From Candidatus Cohnella colombiensis (GTDB taxonomy: Bacteria; Bacillota; Bacilli; Paenibacillales; Paenibacillaceae): a stretch of 64,000 nucleotides of DNA. The notes beneath the pieces are model-generated. The model did not search any database, was not told the DNA's origin, and saw only the letters and a program-made list of their open reading frames with translations. Every line of letters begins with the position of its first letter. The stretch's first letter is position 1. The DNA is taken from assembly GCA_029203125.1 (NCBI GenBank), contig CP119317.1, positions 1,674,001 to 1,738,000 of the forward strand, given 5' to 3'. Shown here piece by piece: positions 1-8,434 of the stretch. The position numbers were made by a program, and so were the translations under genes.

Positions 1-749
1 TTTTGCGTCAAACTTGGAATATGCCTGACAATTGTGCAACGCTAGAAGCACAGTTAATGGATCTGAGCGATGATATTGCCTACTCCACTCATGATCTCGA
101 GGACGGCATTCGTGCGGGAAAAATTCATATGAACGCCAGTCTATTCGAGGACGACCGAGTCGTCGCTCATCTCATTCAAGAAATTGTTGACGATCCCAGC
201 TACAGTGAGCGAAATTGGGAACAAGTCGATAAGACAGCGATGGTAAAGCAGGTATTGAAGCAGTACTTGGAACAATGGGAGCAAATCTATGCGGAATGCG
301 ATCGCGAGCCTTCACGCACACGTCGTGAAATGAAGGCTCGTTGGGTAAGTAAATTTGCTAATCAAGTCGGTATTATCGATGATCCGCTCACCGGTTGGAA
401 GAAAGTAACGTTCGTACGTGAGGGTGAGCAAGATATTGAGTTGTTGCGCACGATGGAAATATTGAAAAAGCTAGCATGGGTAACGTTAATTAAAGATTTT
501 CGCGTTCAGCGCCTACATAAGCGCAGCGAAGTTATGCTGACGCGTTTGTGGGACAGCTTTAAAAATTATGACAGTGGGAAACTCATTATTCCGCCTGACT
601 GGTTGACCTCCTATGAGCAGCATAAAGGGAGTTGGACTTGGGAGAGATTAGCAGCGGATTACATCTCGGGGATGACAGATGCGTACGCGGAGAAAGTGTA
701 CGCTGAATTTTTCGCAAGCCGCTCTGGATCAATATACGAAAGAGATTAA
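1..749 (+). CDS. dgt: dGTPase-like dNTP triphosphohydrolase, C-terminal part
   Basis: The gene is cut by the left edge of the window, so only about 248 C-terminal residues are visible and the true start lies upstream. It likely hydrolyses dNTPs to deoxynucleosides and triphosphate in the cytosol. The visible part begins just before the segment DLSDDIAYSTHDLEDG, which matches the metal-binding second half of the HD domain in the dGTPase family. The rest is the helical C-terminal half typical of these enzymes. It ends 10 bases before the promoter of the next gene. Assignment to the dGTPase subfamily is from the HD-core segment; substrate preference cannot be read. Confidence 0.75.
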   Translation, partial: LRQTWNMPDNCATLEAQLMDLSDDIAYSTHDLEDGIRAGKIHMNASLFEDDRVVAHLIQEIVDDPSYSERNWEQVDKTAMVKQVLKQYLEQWEQIYAECDREPSRTRREMKARWVSKFANQVGIIDDPLTGWKKVTFVREGEQDIELLRTMEILKKLAWVTLIKDFRVQRLHKRSEVMLTRLWDSFKNYDSGKLIIPPDWLTSYEQHKGSWTWERLAADYISGMTDAYAEKVYAEFFASRSGSIYERD

Positions 750-758
750 AAAATACAC

Positions 759-790
759 TTGACCCTGACATTAATGTCAGGGTTTATACT
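759..790 (+). promoter_or_regulatory. MerR-type promoter with perfect operator palindrome
   Basis: A -35 TTGACC (759-764) and a -10 TATACT (785-790) are separated by 20 bp, longer than the usual 17. A perfect 22-bp palindrome (762-783, half-site ACCCTGACATT) fills the spacer. This is the architecture of promoters that MerR-family proteins activate by DNA distortion. It lies 33 bp upstream of the merR start, so autoregulation of the merR-trx pair is the simple reading. Confidence 0.8.
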
Positions 791-822
791 GCACTCGTAG
801 CCATGAATTGGGAGGGGTTTTC

Positions 823-1173
823 GTGAGAATCGGTGAGCTGTCTGCCCGAACTGGAGTTAGTGTACGTTCATTGCGTTACTATGAACAACAACGTTTGCTA
901 ACTTCTGTCCGACAGTCGAACGGTTATCGTGATTACTCGCCAATGATGGAAGATCAGGTGCGAACGATTCAGTTCTACTTAGCGTTAGGCTTGTCAACAG
1001 AGCAAATATCAAGCTTCCTTCAATGCGTGCTGATCAATAAAGAGGCATTCTGTTCTCAGATATTGCCGATTTATCAGCATAAGCTGAAGGAAATTGACGA
1101 GCAGCTTACGTTGTTAAGTCAGCTGAAGCTGAACTTGGAAGATCGGATCCGGTCGCTACAAGAAGAAGTTTAA
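823..1173 (+). CDS. MerR family transcriptional regulator
   Basis: A 116-residue MerR-family activator/repressor. The N-terminal winged helix-turn-helix (about residues 1-70) begins MRIGELSARTGVSVRSLRYYEQ, and the C-terminal part (about 75-116) is the antiparallel coiled-coil dimer helix. The GTG at 823 is chosen because GGAGGGG (811-817) precedes it at normal spacing; a TTG at 808 in the same frame lies before that site. Two cysteines (in LQCVL and AFCSQ) lie between the DNA-binding domain and the coiled coil and could sense metal or redox state, but no known effector motif is recognisable. The thioredoxin downstream suggests a thiol or electrophile stress role (inference). Confidence 0.85.
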   Translation: MRIGELSARTGVSVRSLRYYEQQRLLTSVRQSNGYRDYSPMMEDQVRTIQFYLALGLSTEQISSFLQCVLINKEAFCSQILPIYQHKLKEIDEQLTLLSQLKLNLEDRIRSLQEEV

Positions 1174-1201
1174 CCTTGTATGCGAGGAGTGTGTATGAAC
1201 A

Positions 1202-1513
1202 ATGTTGACAGTCAATGATCGTACATTTCAAGAGAGTATTCGGACGGTAGGGGTAACGTTGGTCGATTTTAGTACGCCTTGGTGTCCACCGTGCAAAGTT
1301 TTGAAGCCCATACTGAATGAAATAGCTGATGCGTACGGGGAAAAGCTCGCAGTGTTGGATGTGAATTGTGATGAGTCTCCTGAAATTGCTGGGGAGTATG
1401 GCATCATGTCCAACCCTACAGTAATTATATTCCATGATAGACAACCGGTTGAGAAGCTGGTCGGCTTGCGTCCAAAGACGGTCTATGAAAGCTTACTTTC
1501 CAAATATTTATGA
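1202..1513 (+). CDS. Thioredoxin family protein
   Basis: A 103-residue single-domain thioredoxin-fold protein without a signal peptide, hence cytosolic. The active site is WCPPCK (around residues 26-31). CPPC rather than the classical CGPC changes the redox potential and is seen in thioredoxin-like variants. The cis-proline region (MSNPTVIIF) is present. It follows merR by 28 bases; GAGGAG (1184-1189) is the ribosome site, 12 bases before the ATG. An ATG at 1195 opens only an 8-codon frame. It is probably co-transcribed with merR and one of several thioredoxins of the cell rather than the housekeeping TrxA. Confidence 0.85.
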   Translation: MLTVNDRTFQESIRTVGVTLVDFSTPWCPPCKVLKPILNEIADAYGEKLAVLDVNCDESPEIAGEYGIMSNPTVIIFHDRQPVEKLVGLRPKTVYESLLSKYL

Positions 1514-1680
1514 AGAAAAGACGCTCATGTTAGAGAGGATAGGTTTGGGGTGGATCACCACACCTATTTTGCTCATCAATCCACCACAGTATCATAGATG
1601 TGATATGATTAGTCTGTATGTCAATTAAGGGCGGTAGTTTGTTTCGCATTCATTTATTGGGCATCAAGAAGGAGATACGA

Positions 1681-2958
1681 ATGAAAAAGTTATTAATAAT
1701 TTTATCTCTAATTTCCATACTGGTTATGGCTCTCCCTAATAGTCAGTCAAGTGCTGCATCGAAGCTACCTATTTTCTCAGACATTGAGAACCACTGGGCT
1801 AAGAGTGCGATTATCACGGCTGCGAATAAGGGGTATGTGAATGGCTATCCTGATGGTACGTTCCGTCCGAATGATCGTGTCAATGTTGACGAGTTCATCA
1901 CTATGATGATCCGTTCCCTCATTGAGAAGAATTCGTATGGTGTAATGGACTGGTCTGATGCTTTCTTCGAGAAGCTAAGCTATTCGTTGCAACAGAACTT
2001 GGTCGAATCTTACGACTACTTTGATCCTACCAACATCAACAACATCAAGTCTAGTACGAAGTACTGGGCTGACCCCTACATAGATCAAGCTAATCGTATG
2101 CTGTTCCTCAAGCGCAATGATTCAGCTTGGAACAATAAGTTCAATGTTCCGCTAACTCGAGAGAAGGCTGCTTATCTCGTAATGTCTCTGCTTGGATGGA
2201 TCGAGTTCCACGAGAACCCTGGACTCCAGGATCTTGCTTGGAAGGACATTAAGGATAAGAAGGACGTTGTTTATACTACACATGTCATTGAAGCTTATAT
2301 TAAGGGTATTATCAGCGGTTATCCTGATAAGACTTTTAAGCCAAAGGGTTATATTACTCGCGCTGAGTCTATTGCTCTTATTGCGCGTATTATTGATAAC
2401 TCCAAGCGCAATCTTCATATTCCTGATCTGACAGGTAAGCATTATACGACTGTCGCAATGCCGAATGGTGATACGAAGTATTATGTTTTCCCGAATGCTG
2501 AGTATAATAAACTTTATGATGCGCTCGATAAGGTTAAGGATACTGCTCCTAAAGGTAGTTATCTTGAGGATGCTCGTGTTTTTAAAATTTACTATACTTC
2601 TAAAGAAGATTATGACAAGATGATCTATCAGATGCAAAGAAGTATTTACGATTTTCAACCCTCTGTTTTTAGTGTTGGTATAGGTTCCTCTGATACTGAT
2701 TTCAGTATGAGTATAAACTCAAAATATAGCCATAAGGGATATGAAAAGATTTATGATACATTTGTAAATTTTATGTTTGAGGGCAAGGTTGACCAGTTTA
2801 ACAAAATATTTATGGGCATGCTTAAGGAGCGCAAGGAGAGCGGAACGATAAAGCCAGTTGAATTCAAGATCAACAACCGTGAAGTGAAGATTACGACTGT
2901 GGGTTATGATGGAATTGTGGCCTATGTATCCACAAAAGGGAAACCGTTATTTCAATGA
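1681..2958 (+). CDS. S-layer homology (SLH) domain surface protein
   Basis: A secreted 425-residue protein. The ATG at 1681 is preceded by AAGGAG and opens a signal peptide (MKKLLIILSLISILVMALP, cleavage near AASKL). Two clear SLH repeats follow: about residues 30-85 (GYVNGYPDGTFRPND) and about 205-255 (GIISGYPDKTFKPKG). A degenerate one lies between them (NKFNVPLTREKAAYLVM). SLH modules anchor proteins to pyruvylated secondary cell-wall polymer. The last 170 residues match no family I recognise. From about base 2270 the gene turns rich in T-ending codons, unlike its first half. Confidence 0.8.
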   Translation: MKKLLIILSLISILVMALPNSQSSAASKLPIFSDIENHWAKSAIITAANKGYVNGYPDGTFRPNDRVNVDEFITMMIRSLIEKNSYGVMDWSDAFFEKLSYSLQQNLVESYDYFDPTNINNIKSSTKYWADPYIDQANRMLFLKRNDSAWNNKFNVPLTREKAAYLVMSLLGWIEFHENPGLQDLAWKDIKDKKDVVYTTHVIEAYIKGIISGYPDKTFKPKGYITRAESIALIARIIDNSKRNLHIPDLTGKHYTTVAMPNGDTKYYVFPNAEYNKLYDALDKVKDTAPKGSYLEDARVFKIYYTSKEDYDKMIYQMQRSIYDFQPSVFSVGIGSSDTDFSMSINSKYSHKGYEKIYDTFVNFMFEGKVDQFNKIFMGMLKERKESGTIKPVEFKINNREVKITTVGYDGIVAYVSTKGKPLFQ

Positions 2959-2977
2959 TCAGAAGGAGAGAGTACGG

Positions 2978-3739
2978 ATGAAGATAGATTTAACTAACAA
3001 GATTGCGTTAATTACCGGAGCGACAGGACAATTAGGTCGTGTAATGGCGCGAACACTAGCAAGTTGCGGTGCAGACATCGCGATTCACTATCGGAGTAAT
3101 GAAGCACTAGCGCAAAATTTACAGGAAGAAATCACCGCAATGGGACGACGTGCAGCAATTGTTAATGGAGATATTACAAAGCTTGAATCGATTCAAGCGA
3201 TGCAAGCTTCGATTAAAGAGCAATTAGGCAGCGTGGATATCGTCGTCGCAAATGCTGTTGTACAATATCAATGGACGAGTGTACTAGAGCAATCAGCAGC
3301 GGATTATGCGAGTCAATTTGAATCGTGTGTGATGCAAAGTGTTTATTTGGCGAAGACGTTTGTTCCAGATATGATTGAACGTAAATGGGGACGGATGGTA
3401 GGCATTAATACGGAATGCTCTATGCAAAACTTCCCGACTCAATCGGCGTATGTTGCTGGCAAACGCGGGATGGATGGCGTGTATCGCGTACTTGCAAAGG
3501 AAATCGGCGAACATCAAATTACGGTTAACCAAGTCGCACCAGGCTGGACGATTAGCGACCAAGACCGTGCAAATAATGCGGAGCACAGCGAATCGTATGA
3601 GAGCACTGTGCCACTTAAACGCAGAGGAACAGATCAAGAGATTGCGAATGTAGTCGCGTTCCTTGCCTCTGACTTAGCAAGCTTCATAACGGGAGCTTAT
3701 GTTCCAGTTAGTGGCGGTAATGTAATGCCTTCTATTTAA
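2978..3739 (+). CDS. SDR family oxidoreductase
   Basis: A 253-residue short-chain dehydrogenase/reductase. The Rossmann NAD(P) motif TGATGQLG is at residues 13-20 and the catalytic YVAGK at 158-162. The residue 13 before Tyr158, where most SDRs have the catalytic Ser, is Thr145 (context GINTECS), a possible functional substitute. ATG 2978 follows AGAAGGAGAG. The C-terminal block ITGAYVPVSGGNVMPS fits the 3-oxoacyl reductase-like group (FabG-type). It is followed after 20 bases by an aldo/keto reductase, so the two probably form one carbonyl-reduction operon. Substrate is not predictable. Confidence 0.8.
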   Translation: MKIDLTNKIALITGATGQLGRVMARTLASCGADIAIHYRSNEALAQNLQEEITAMGRRAAIVNGDITKLESIQAMQASIKEQLGSVDIVVANAVVQYQWTSVLEQSAADYASQFESCVMQSVYLAKTFVPDMIERKWGRMVGINTECSMQNFPTQSAYVAGKRGMDGVYRVLAKEIGEHQITVNQVAPGWTISDQDRANNAEHSESYESTVPLKRRGTDQEIANVVAFLASDLASFITGAYVPVSGGNVMPSI

Positions 3740-3759
3740 CAGTTGGGAGCTGAGATGAG

Positions 3760-4677
3760 ATGGAAAGAACACAACTAGGGAAAACAGGCATAGAAGTGAC
3801 TAAGCTTGGATTTGGGGCAATGGAAATTCGCGGACCACGCGTATGGAACGGTCGTCCCGTTGCTGACGAGGATTCCGAGAAAATTTTAAATGCTGTGCTC
3901 GATGTGGGTATAAATTTTATCGACACCTCCTATGATTATGGACGCAGTGAAGAGCTGATAGGCAAATTTATTAGCCACCGCAGAAGTGAATATATTCTCG
4001 CTACGAAATGCGGGTGCACGCTCGTCGATCACGGTGATCATGATGAGACTCCGCACATATGGACAAGAGAAAATCTACTACATAACATTGAGACTAGCTT
4101 GCGCAGGATGAAAACCGACTATATCGACCTGTGGCAGTTGCATGGCCCTACTGTCCAACAAGCAGAAGATGGTAATCTTGTTGAAGTACTTAAGGAGATT
4201 CAAGCTTCAGGCAAAGTACGCTCGATTGGAATATCCTCTTACTTGCCACACATCCCAACATATATCCGTTCAGGTCAATTTGATACATTTCAAATTCCTT
4301 ATTCTGCCTTGGAGCGCGAGCATGAGGAGCTGATTGCCGAAGCTGGAATAGGTGGGGCAGGTATCATCATTCGCGGTGGTGTCGGTCAAGGAGAACCAGG
4401 GGCAGGTCGTGGTTCAGAGGATCGCTGGGCTGTATGGAACAAAGCGAACCTAGATGATTTGCTAGAGGAAGGCGAAACACGTACCGGCTTCTTGCTGCGT
4501 TTCACACTGAGTAATCCATACCTATCTACGACAATAGTTGGAACGAAAAGTCCAATCCACTTAGCTGAAAATGTAGTCTATGCAAACAAAGGCGCACTCT
4601 CTGCAAATGTTTATGAGGAAGCGAAGCGTAGATTAGAAGTGGCAGGCTCTAAACCAGGAACGGTGTACGTGCCTTAA
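3760..4677 (+). CDS. Aldo/keto reductase
   Basis: A 305-residue NADPH-dependent (beta/alpha)8 reductase. The catalytic tetrad of the family is visible: Asp55 and Tyr60 (IDTSYDYG), Lys83 (ATKCG) and His128 (WQLHGP). The C-terminal segment TTIVGTKSPIHLAENV matches the cofactor-binding end of the family. GGGAG (3745-3749) precedes the ATG. It lies directly behind the SDR gene and ahead of a strong terminator, so the pair forms a two-gene unit. The natural carbonyl substrate is unknown. Confidence 0.85.
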   Translation: MERTQLGKTGIEVTKLGFGAMEIRGPRVWNGRPVADEDSEKILNAVLDVGINFIDTSYDYGRSEELIGKFISHRRSEYILATKCGCTLVDHGDHDETPHIWTRENLLHNIETSLRRMKTDYIDLWQLHGPTVQQAEDGNLVEVLKEIQASGKVRSIGISSYLPHIPTYIRSGQFDTFQIPYSALEREHEELIAEAGIGGAGIIIRGGVGQGEPGAGRGSEDRWAVWNKANLDDLLEEGETRTGFLLRFTLSNPYLSTTIVGTKSPIHLAENVVYANKGALSANVYEEAKRRLEVAGSKPGTVYVP

Positions 4678-4693
4678 ATCTACTAAATACAGC

Positions 4694-4753
4694 AACATCT
4701 GACGATGTTCTGCGTCTAAGCATAGAGACGCTAACATCGTCAGATGTTTTTGC
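4694..4753 (+). terminator. Rho-independent terminator with nested stem
   Basis: A 16-bp perfect stem (4694-4709 with 4733-4748, half AACATCTGACGATGTT) encloses a second small stem GCGTCT/AGACGC and ends in a T run. It closes the SDR-AKR unit. Confidence 0.85.
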
Positions 4754-4769
4754 ATGGGAGGAAGACTGC

Positions 4770-6332
4770 ATGAGGCAAGTCAGAAATGTATTACTTGTAT
4801 TACTCGCATTCATTATTAGTGTACCGATTGGAAGTCTATCAGCGTTGGCAACGAACAATCAAGAGATTAGCATCTATTTTAATGGCAGTAAAATCAAGAC
4901 AGATGCTCCGCCATTTATTGATCCGAAGGTGAACATTACGATGGTGCCGCTTCGCGTCATCAGTGAAAATCTAGAGGCGAAAATTAATTGGGATCAAGCA
5001 AATAAGACCGTTACAATTACGAAGGATAACCGCAAACTTCAATTAACTGCGGGGAAATCCGAGGCAATCGTAGATAATGAGCCCATTTCTTTAGATGCAT
5101 CTGTACAAATCATCAACAGTCGTGTGATGGTTCCGATTCGCTTCGTCAGTGAGCAGCTGGGTCTATTAGTGACCTGGTATCAATCGGCGAAAACGATCAA
5201 GCTGGAAACCCGTGATGGCAATAAACAACTGAGAGGCACATGGATCTCTACTGTATATAACCTTGATTGGCCTTCTAAAGCAGGTGTGGATCAAGCTGCA
5301 AAGCAGCAACAGGATTACATCAATATGCTGGATCAATTGCAAGGTATGGGAATTAATACAGTGTACGTGCAAGTTAGAGCATCATCAGATGCGTTCTATG
5401 CATCAAAGCTCGTACCTTGGTCGAAGTATTTGACAGGAAAGCAAGGCGTAGCACCTACCTATGATCCCTTATCGTTCATGATCGATGAAACGCACATGCG
5501 GGGAATGGAGTTTCATGCTTGGTTCAATCCATTCCGAGCGAATACGGAAGTGAAGACGGACACACTAGCATCCAATCACGTCGTAATCGAACATCCGGAT
5601 TGGATCGTGAAATCAGGCACATTGCTCTACATCAATCCAGGTATTCCAGAAGCGCGTCAGCACATTATCGATACGATCATGGAAGTTGTTCGAAACTATC
5701 AGATTGATGGCGTACATCTTGATGATTATTTCTATCCTTCTAACGGTGATTTCGATGATAATGCGACTTATAGCCAATATCAACCTCAGAAGAAGCTCAA
5801 TAAAGGCGATTGGCGTCGAGATAATATCAATCAATTTGTGCAGCAATTAGGTAAGTCGATTCATCAGGTCAAACCTAAAGTAAAGTACGGAATTAGCCCA
5901 TTTGGTGTATGGCGCAACATTGCAGATGATCCTACAGGTTCGGATACGAAGGCAGGAATACCCTCTTACGATTACATGTATGCAGATGTGCGGACATGGA
6001 TCCGTAACGATTGGATTGATTATATAATGCCGCAGCTTTATTGGAGCATGACGTTCTCGGCTGCTCGTTATGACAAGCTCGTTGATTGGTGGACGAACGA
6101 AGTGCGGGGCACAGGGGTTAGCCTTTATATCGGGCATGCTTCCTATCGAATAGATAAGGAAGGCAAAGATGGATGGAACACTGCGCAAGAAATCATTGAT
6201 CAATTACAATATAATCGACAGTATCCTGAAATTGGGGGAGACGTCTACTTTAGCGCAAGAAGCTTAACGAGCAACCTGTTAGGATTATCCCAATTACTTC
6301 GCAATTACTACGGCATTAAATCAAGTAATTAA
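4770..6332 (+). CDS. Secreted GHL10 (DUF187) protein with copper-amine-oxidase-N domain
   Basis: A 520-residue exported protein. A signal peptide (about 1-28, ending SLSALA) is followed by a copper amine oxidase N-like stalk domain (about 35-145, with FIDPKVNITMVPLRVISE and VMVPIRFVSEQLG). The rest (about 155-515) is a family-10-like glycosyl hydrolase of the GHL10/DUF187 group, beginning RGTWISTVYNLDWPSK and including DGVHLDDYFYP, the Asp-rich segment expected in the active site. The stalk domain is common in Paenibacillaceae exoproteins and probably mediates wall association. GGGAGGAAG precedes the ATG. Likely cell-wall or exopolysaccharide hydrolysis; the substrate is unproven. Confidence 0.85.
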   Translation: MRQVRNVLLVLLAFIISVPIGSLSALATNNQEISIYFNGSKIKTDAPPFIDPKVNITMVPLRVISENLEAKINWDQANKTVTITKDNRKLQLTAGKSEAIVDNEPISLDASVQIINSRVMVPIRFVSEQLGLLVTWYQSAKTIKLETRDGNKQLRGTWISTVYNLDWPSKAGVDQAAKQQQDYINMLDQLQGMGINTVYVQVRASSDAFYASKLVPWSKYLTGKQGVAPTYDPLSFMIDETHMRGMEFHAWFNPFRANTEVKTDTLASNHVVIEHPDWIVKSGTLLYINPGIPEARQHIIDTIMEVVRNYQIDGVHLDDYFYPSNGDFDDNATYSQYQPQKKLNKGDWRRDNINQFVQQLGKSIHQVKPKVKYGISPFGVWRNIADDPTGSDTKAGIPSYDYMYADVRTWIRNDWIDYIMPQLYWSMTFSAARYDKLVDWWTNEVRGTGVSLYIGHASYRIDKEGKDGWNTAQEIIDQLQYNRQYPEIGGDVYFSARSLTSNLLGLSQLLRNYYGIKSSN

Positions 6333-6353
6333 CCTTATTAATTATCATTCCAC

Positions 6354-6391
6354 GATGAAGGAGCAGGCGAATATCGCACTGCTCCTTCATC
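6354..6391. terminator. Bidirectional terminator between convergent genes
   Basis: A perfect 13-bp stem (GATGAAGGAGCAG, 6354-6366, with 6379-6391) sits between the ends of the convergent GHL10 and hydrolase genes and can serve both. Confidence 0.7.
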
Positions 6392-6401
6392 ATTCTTACC
6401 A

Positions 6402-7244
6402 TTATTGTTCAAGCTGCTCCTTGAGCCAGCTCTTAATCGTTTCAAACACCCGTTCACGCTCTAGCTCATTATGTAATTCATGCTGGAAGCCAGGCCATCC
6501 AATCCATGTCACAAGCTTTCCTGCACGTTCTGCAAATATTTTGCTTGTTGCGGATGATGTGACACGATCCTCGGTCGCATGCATGAGCAGCATGGGCACT
6601 TGCAATTGATTCGCATGATTAAGTGCCCAAAGTCCTGCGCGTTGAACGCCGAAAAAGAATCTAGCGGTTATGTGTCCATGACCAAGCGGATCGTTCAAAT
6701 AACGTTCCACCATAACAGGATCGGAAGTTAAGCTTGCTGCATGAAGCGGACGGTGATTTGTATATTTAGGATAGATGTATTGAATGATCTTACCCGCGAT
6801 CACTTGAATTGGAGGCGGTGCAAAAGCAAGCTTTAACCACGGTCCGGTTACAATCGCACCTTTGAGCTGCGGTTTCTTTCTTAACAAATAATTGATCGTT
6901 ACATTTCCCCCCATACTATGTCCATATAGAAATATGGGAAGATTAGGATAGGATCGATTAGCTTCTGCGATCAGGTTGTCTACACCTTCAAGCAGTTCCT
7001 CGAATTTTGCAACATGCCCGCGTTTTCCAACAGTACGACCATGACCGCGCTGGTCAAAGCCGATGACGGTATATCCTTCATTCACAAGCATTTCTGCCAC
7101 ATGTTGATAGCGTCCCATATGCTCACCCATCCCATGCACAATACCTACGATCGCTTTTGCCGACCGAGTATGTTCTGGAGACCATACACAAGCGAACATT
7201 TTATTGCCATCTGCGCACGCCCATTCCATTTCTTTGTAAGTCAT
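6402..7244 (-). CDS. Alpha/beta hydrolase, monoacylglycerol lipase-like
   Basis: A 280-residue cytosolic hydrolase of the serine aminopeptidase/lysophospholipase (Hydrolase_4) group. The nucleophile elbow GHSMGG places Ser110. HGMGEHMGRY forms the oxyanion loop. GFDQRGHGRT is diagnostic of the monoglyceride-lipase branch. The acid is in HATEDRVT and the His in GFQHELHNE. The start (complement of 7244) follows GGAGGAGG. It probably hydrolyses monoacylglycerols or lysophospholipids in lipid turnover. It is transcribed convergently to the GHL10 gene and alone. Confidence 0.85.
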   Translation of the reverse strand: MTYKEMEWACADGNKMFACVWSPEHTRSAKAIVGIVHGMGEHMGRYQHVAEMLVNEGYTVIGFDQRGHGRTVGKRGHVAKFEELLEGVDNLIAEANRSYPNLPIFLYGHSMGGNVTINYLLRKKPQLKGAIVTGPWLKLAFAPPPIQVIAGKIIQYIYPKYTNHRPLHAASLTSDPVMVERYLNDPLGHGHITARFFFGVQRAGLWALNHANQLQVPMLLMHATEDRVTSSATSKIFAERAGKLVTWIGWPGFQHELHNELERERVFETIKSWLKEQLEQ

Positions 7245-7371
7245 CCGGAAACCTCCTCCGATGTAATTACACCTATTATATCGAATTTGATTAACATTGG
7301 ATTGATTTCTCTTTTTTATTTACAATAGAGATAGGGTCACAATGAATCATGATGAAATGGAGCGATGAATA

Positions 7372-8346
7372 ATGAGTGAGGTTACACATAATGAGACTCA
7401 GTTAAAGCAAGCGACATTCGCAGGGGGTTGCTTCTGGTGCATGGTTACTCCTTTCGAAGAGCTTCCAGGCATCGAACGGGTCGTGTCGGGGTATATTGGG
7501 GGTCATACCGTTAATCCAACCTATGAAGAAGTGTGCTCTGAGACGACAGGTCATGCAGAAGCTGTTCAAATAACGTATGATCCACAGCAATTTCCGTACG
7601 CTAAGCTACTGGAAATTTACTGGAGATCGGTTGATCCGACAGATGCCGGTGGACAATTCCATGATCGTGGTAGCTCTTATCGTCCTGCAATTTTCTATCA
7701 CGACGAAGAACAGCGACATGAGGCAGAGGCATCGAAGAACGAGCTTCAGCAAAGCGGTCGGTTCAATAAACCGATTGCAGTAACTTTGGAGCCTGCAACG
7801 ACATTTTATGCTGCTGAGGACTATCATCAAGATTATCATCACAAAAATCCACTGCGATACAAATATTATCGTAACGGATCAGGCAGAGATACGTTCATAC
7901 ATCAACATTGGAATACGGCGAAGGATAAAGAGGCACTCCGTGATCGTCTTACACCGATTCAATTCGAAGTGACGCAAAACAATGCGACAGAAGCTCCGTT
8001 CCGCAACGAATTTTATGATCATGAAGCTGAGGGGATTTATGTTGATATTGTATCTGGCGAGCCTCTGTTCAGCTCAAAAGACAAATTTGACGCCGGCTGT
8101 GGCTGGCCGAGCTTTACAACACCGATTCAAAAAGGAAATGTGTTAGAATTTCAGGATGTGTCACACGGCATGTTCCGTACTGAAGTAAGAAGTAGAGAAG
8201 GGGATTCTCATCTTGGTCACGTATTTCCAGATGGTCCTGTAGCAACAGGGGGCCTGCGTTATTGCATCAATTCCGCATCTCTGAAATTTATCCCGGTTGA
8301 TCAGCTGGAAGCAGAAGGATATGGTAAATATCGTTCGTTATTCTAA
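7372..8346 (+). CDS. msrAB: Fused peptide methionine sulfoxide reductase MsrA-MsrB
   Basis: A 324-residue fusion that reduces both diastereomers of methionine sulfoxide. The MsrA half (about 10-165) has GGCFWC with catalytic Cys20. The MsrB half (about 180-320) has the substrate block AGCGWPSF and RYCIN with its catalytic Cys. The CxxC pairs that bind zinc in many MsrB proteins are not visible, so this is a zinc-free form. There is no signal peptide, so it acts in the cytosol. It stands alone, divergent from the hydrolase, consistent with oxidative damage repair. Confidence 0.93.
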   Translation: MSEVTHNETQLKQATFAGGCFWCMVTPFEELPGIERVVSGYIGGHTVNPTYEEVCSETTGHAEAVQITYDPQQFPYAKLLEIYWRSVDPTDAGGQFHDRGSSYRPAIFYHDEEQRHEAEASKNELQQSGRFNKPIAVTLEPATTFYAAEDYHQDYHHKNPLRYKYYRNGSGRDTFIHQHWNTAKDKEALRDRLTPIQFEVTQNNATEAPFRNEFYDHEAEGIYVDIVSGEPLFSSKDKFDAGCGWPSFTTPIQKGNVLEFQDVSHGMFRTEVRSREGDSHLGHVFPDGPVATGGLRYCINSASLKFIPVDQLEAEGYGKYRSLF

Positions 8347-8406
8347 ATTATGAACTGCGAATGATTTCAGGATCGTCTGCAAACATTATCACTTGAGCGC
8401 AATTTC

Positions 8407-8434
8407 AAGGGATAGGTGACCAAGGGATAGGTGA
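8407..8434 (+). repeat. 15-bp tandem duplication over an MFS start region
   Basis: The 13-mer AAGGGATAGGTGA occurs at 8407-8419 and again at 8422-8434, so a 15-bp unit is duplicated. Each copy carries a possible GTG start preceded by AAGGGA, but only the second opens the long frame (GTG 8431); the first stops after four codons. Confidence 0.8.

Noticed and set aside
1195..1218. Short ATG frame before the thioredoxin start as a leader peptide
   Set aside because: Only seven codons, with no regulatory stem; the ribosome site fits the thioredoxin start acceptably.
2152..2658. A 168-codon frame opposite the SLH gene
   Set aside because: It is antisense to a region of biased codon use and shows no protein family.
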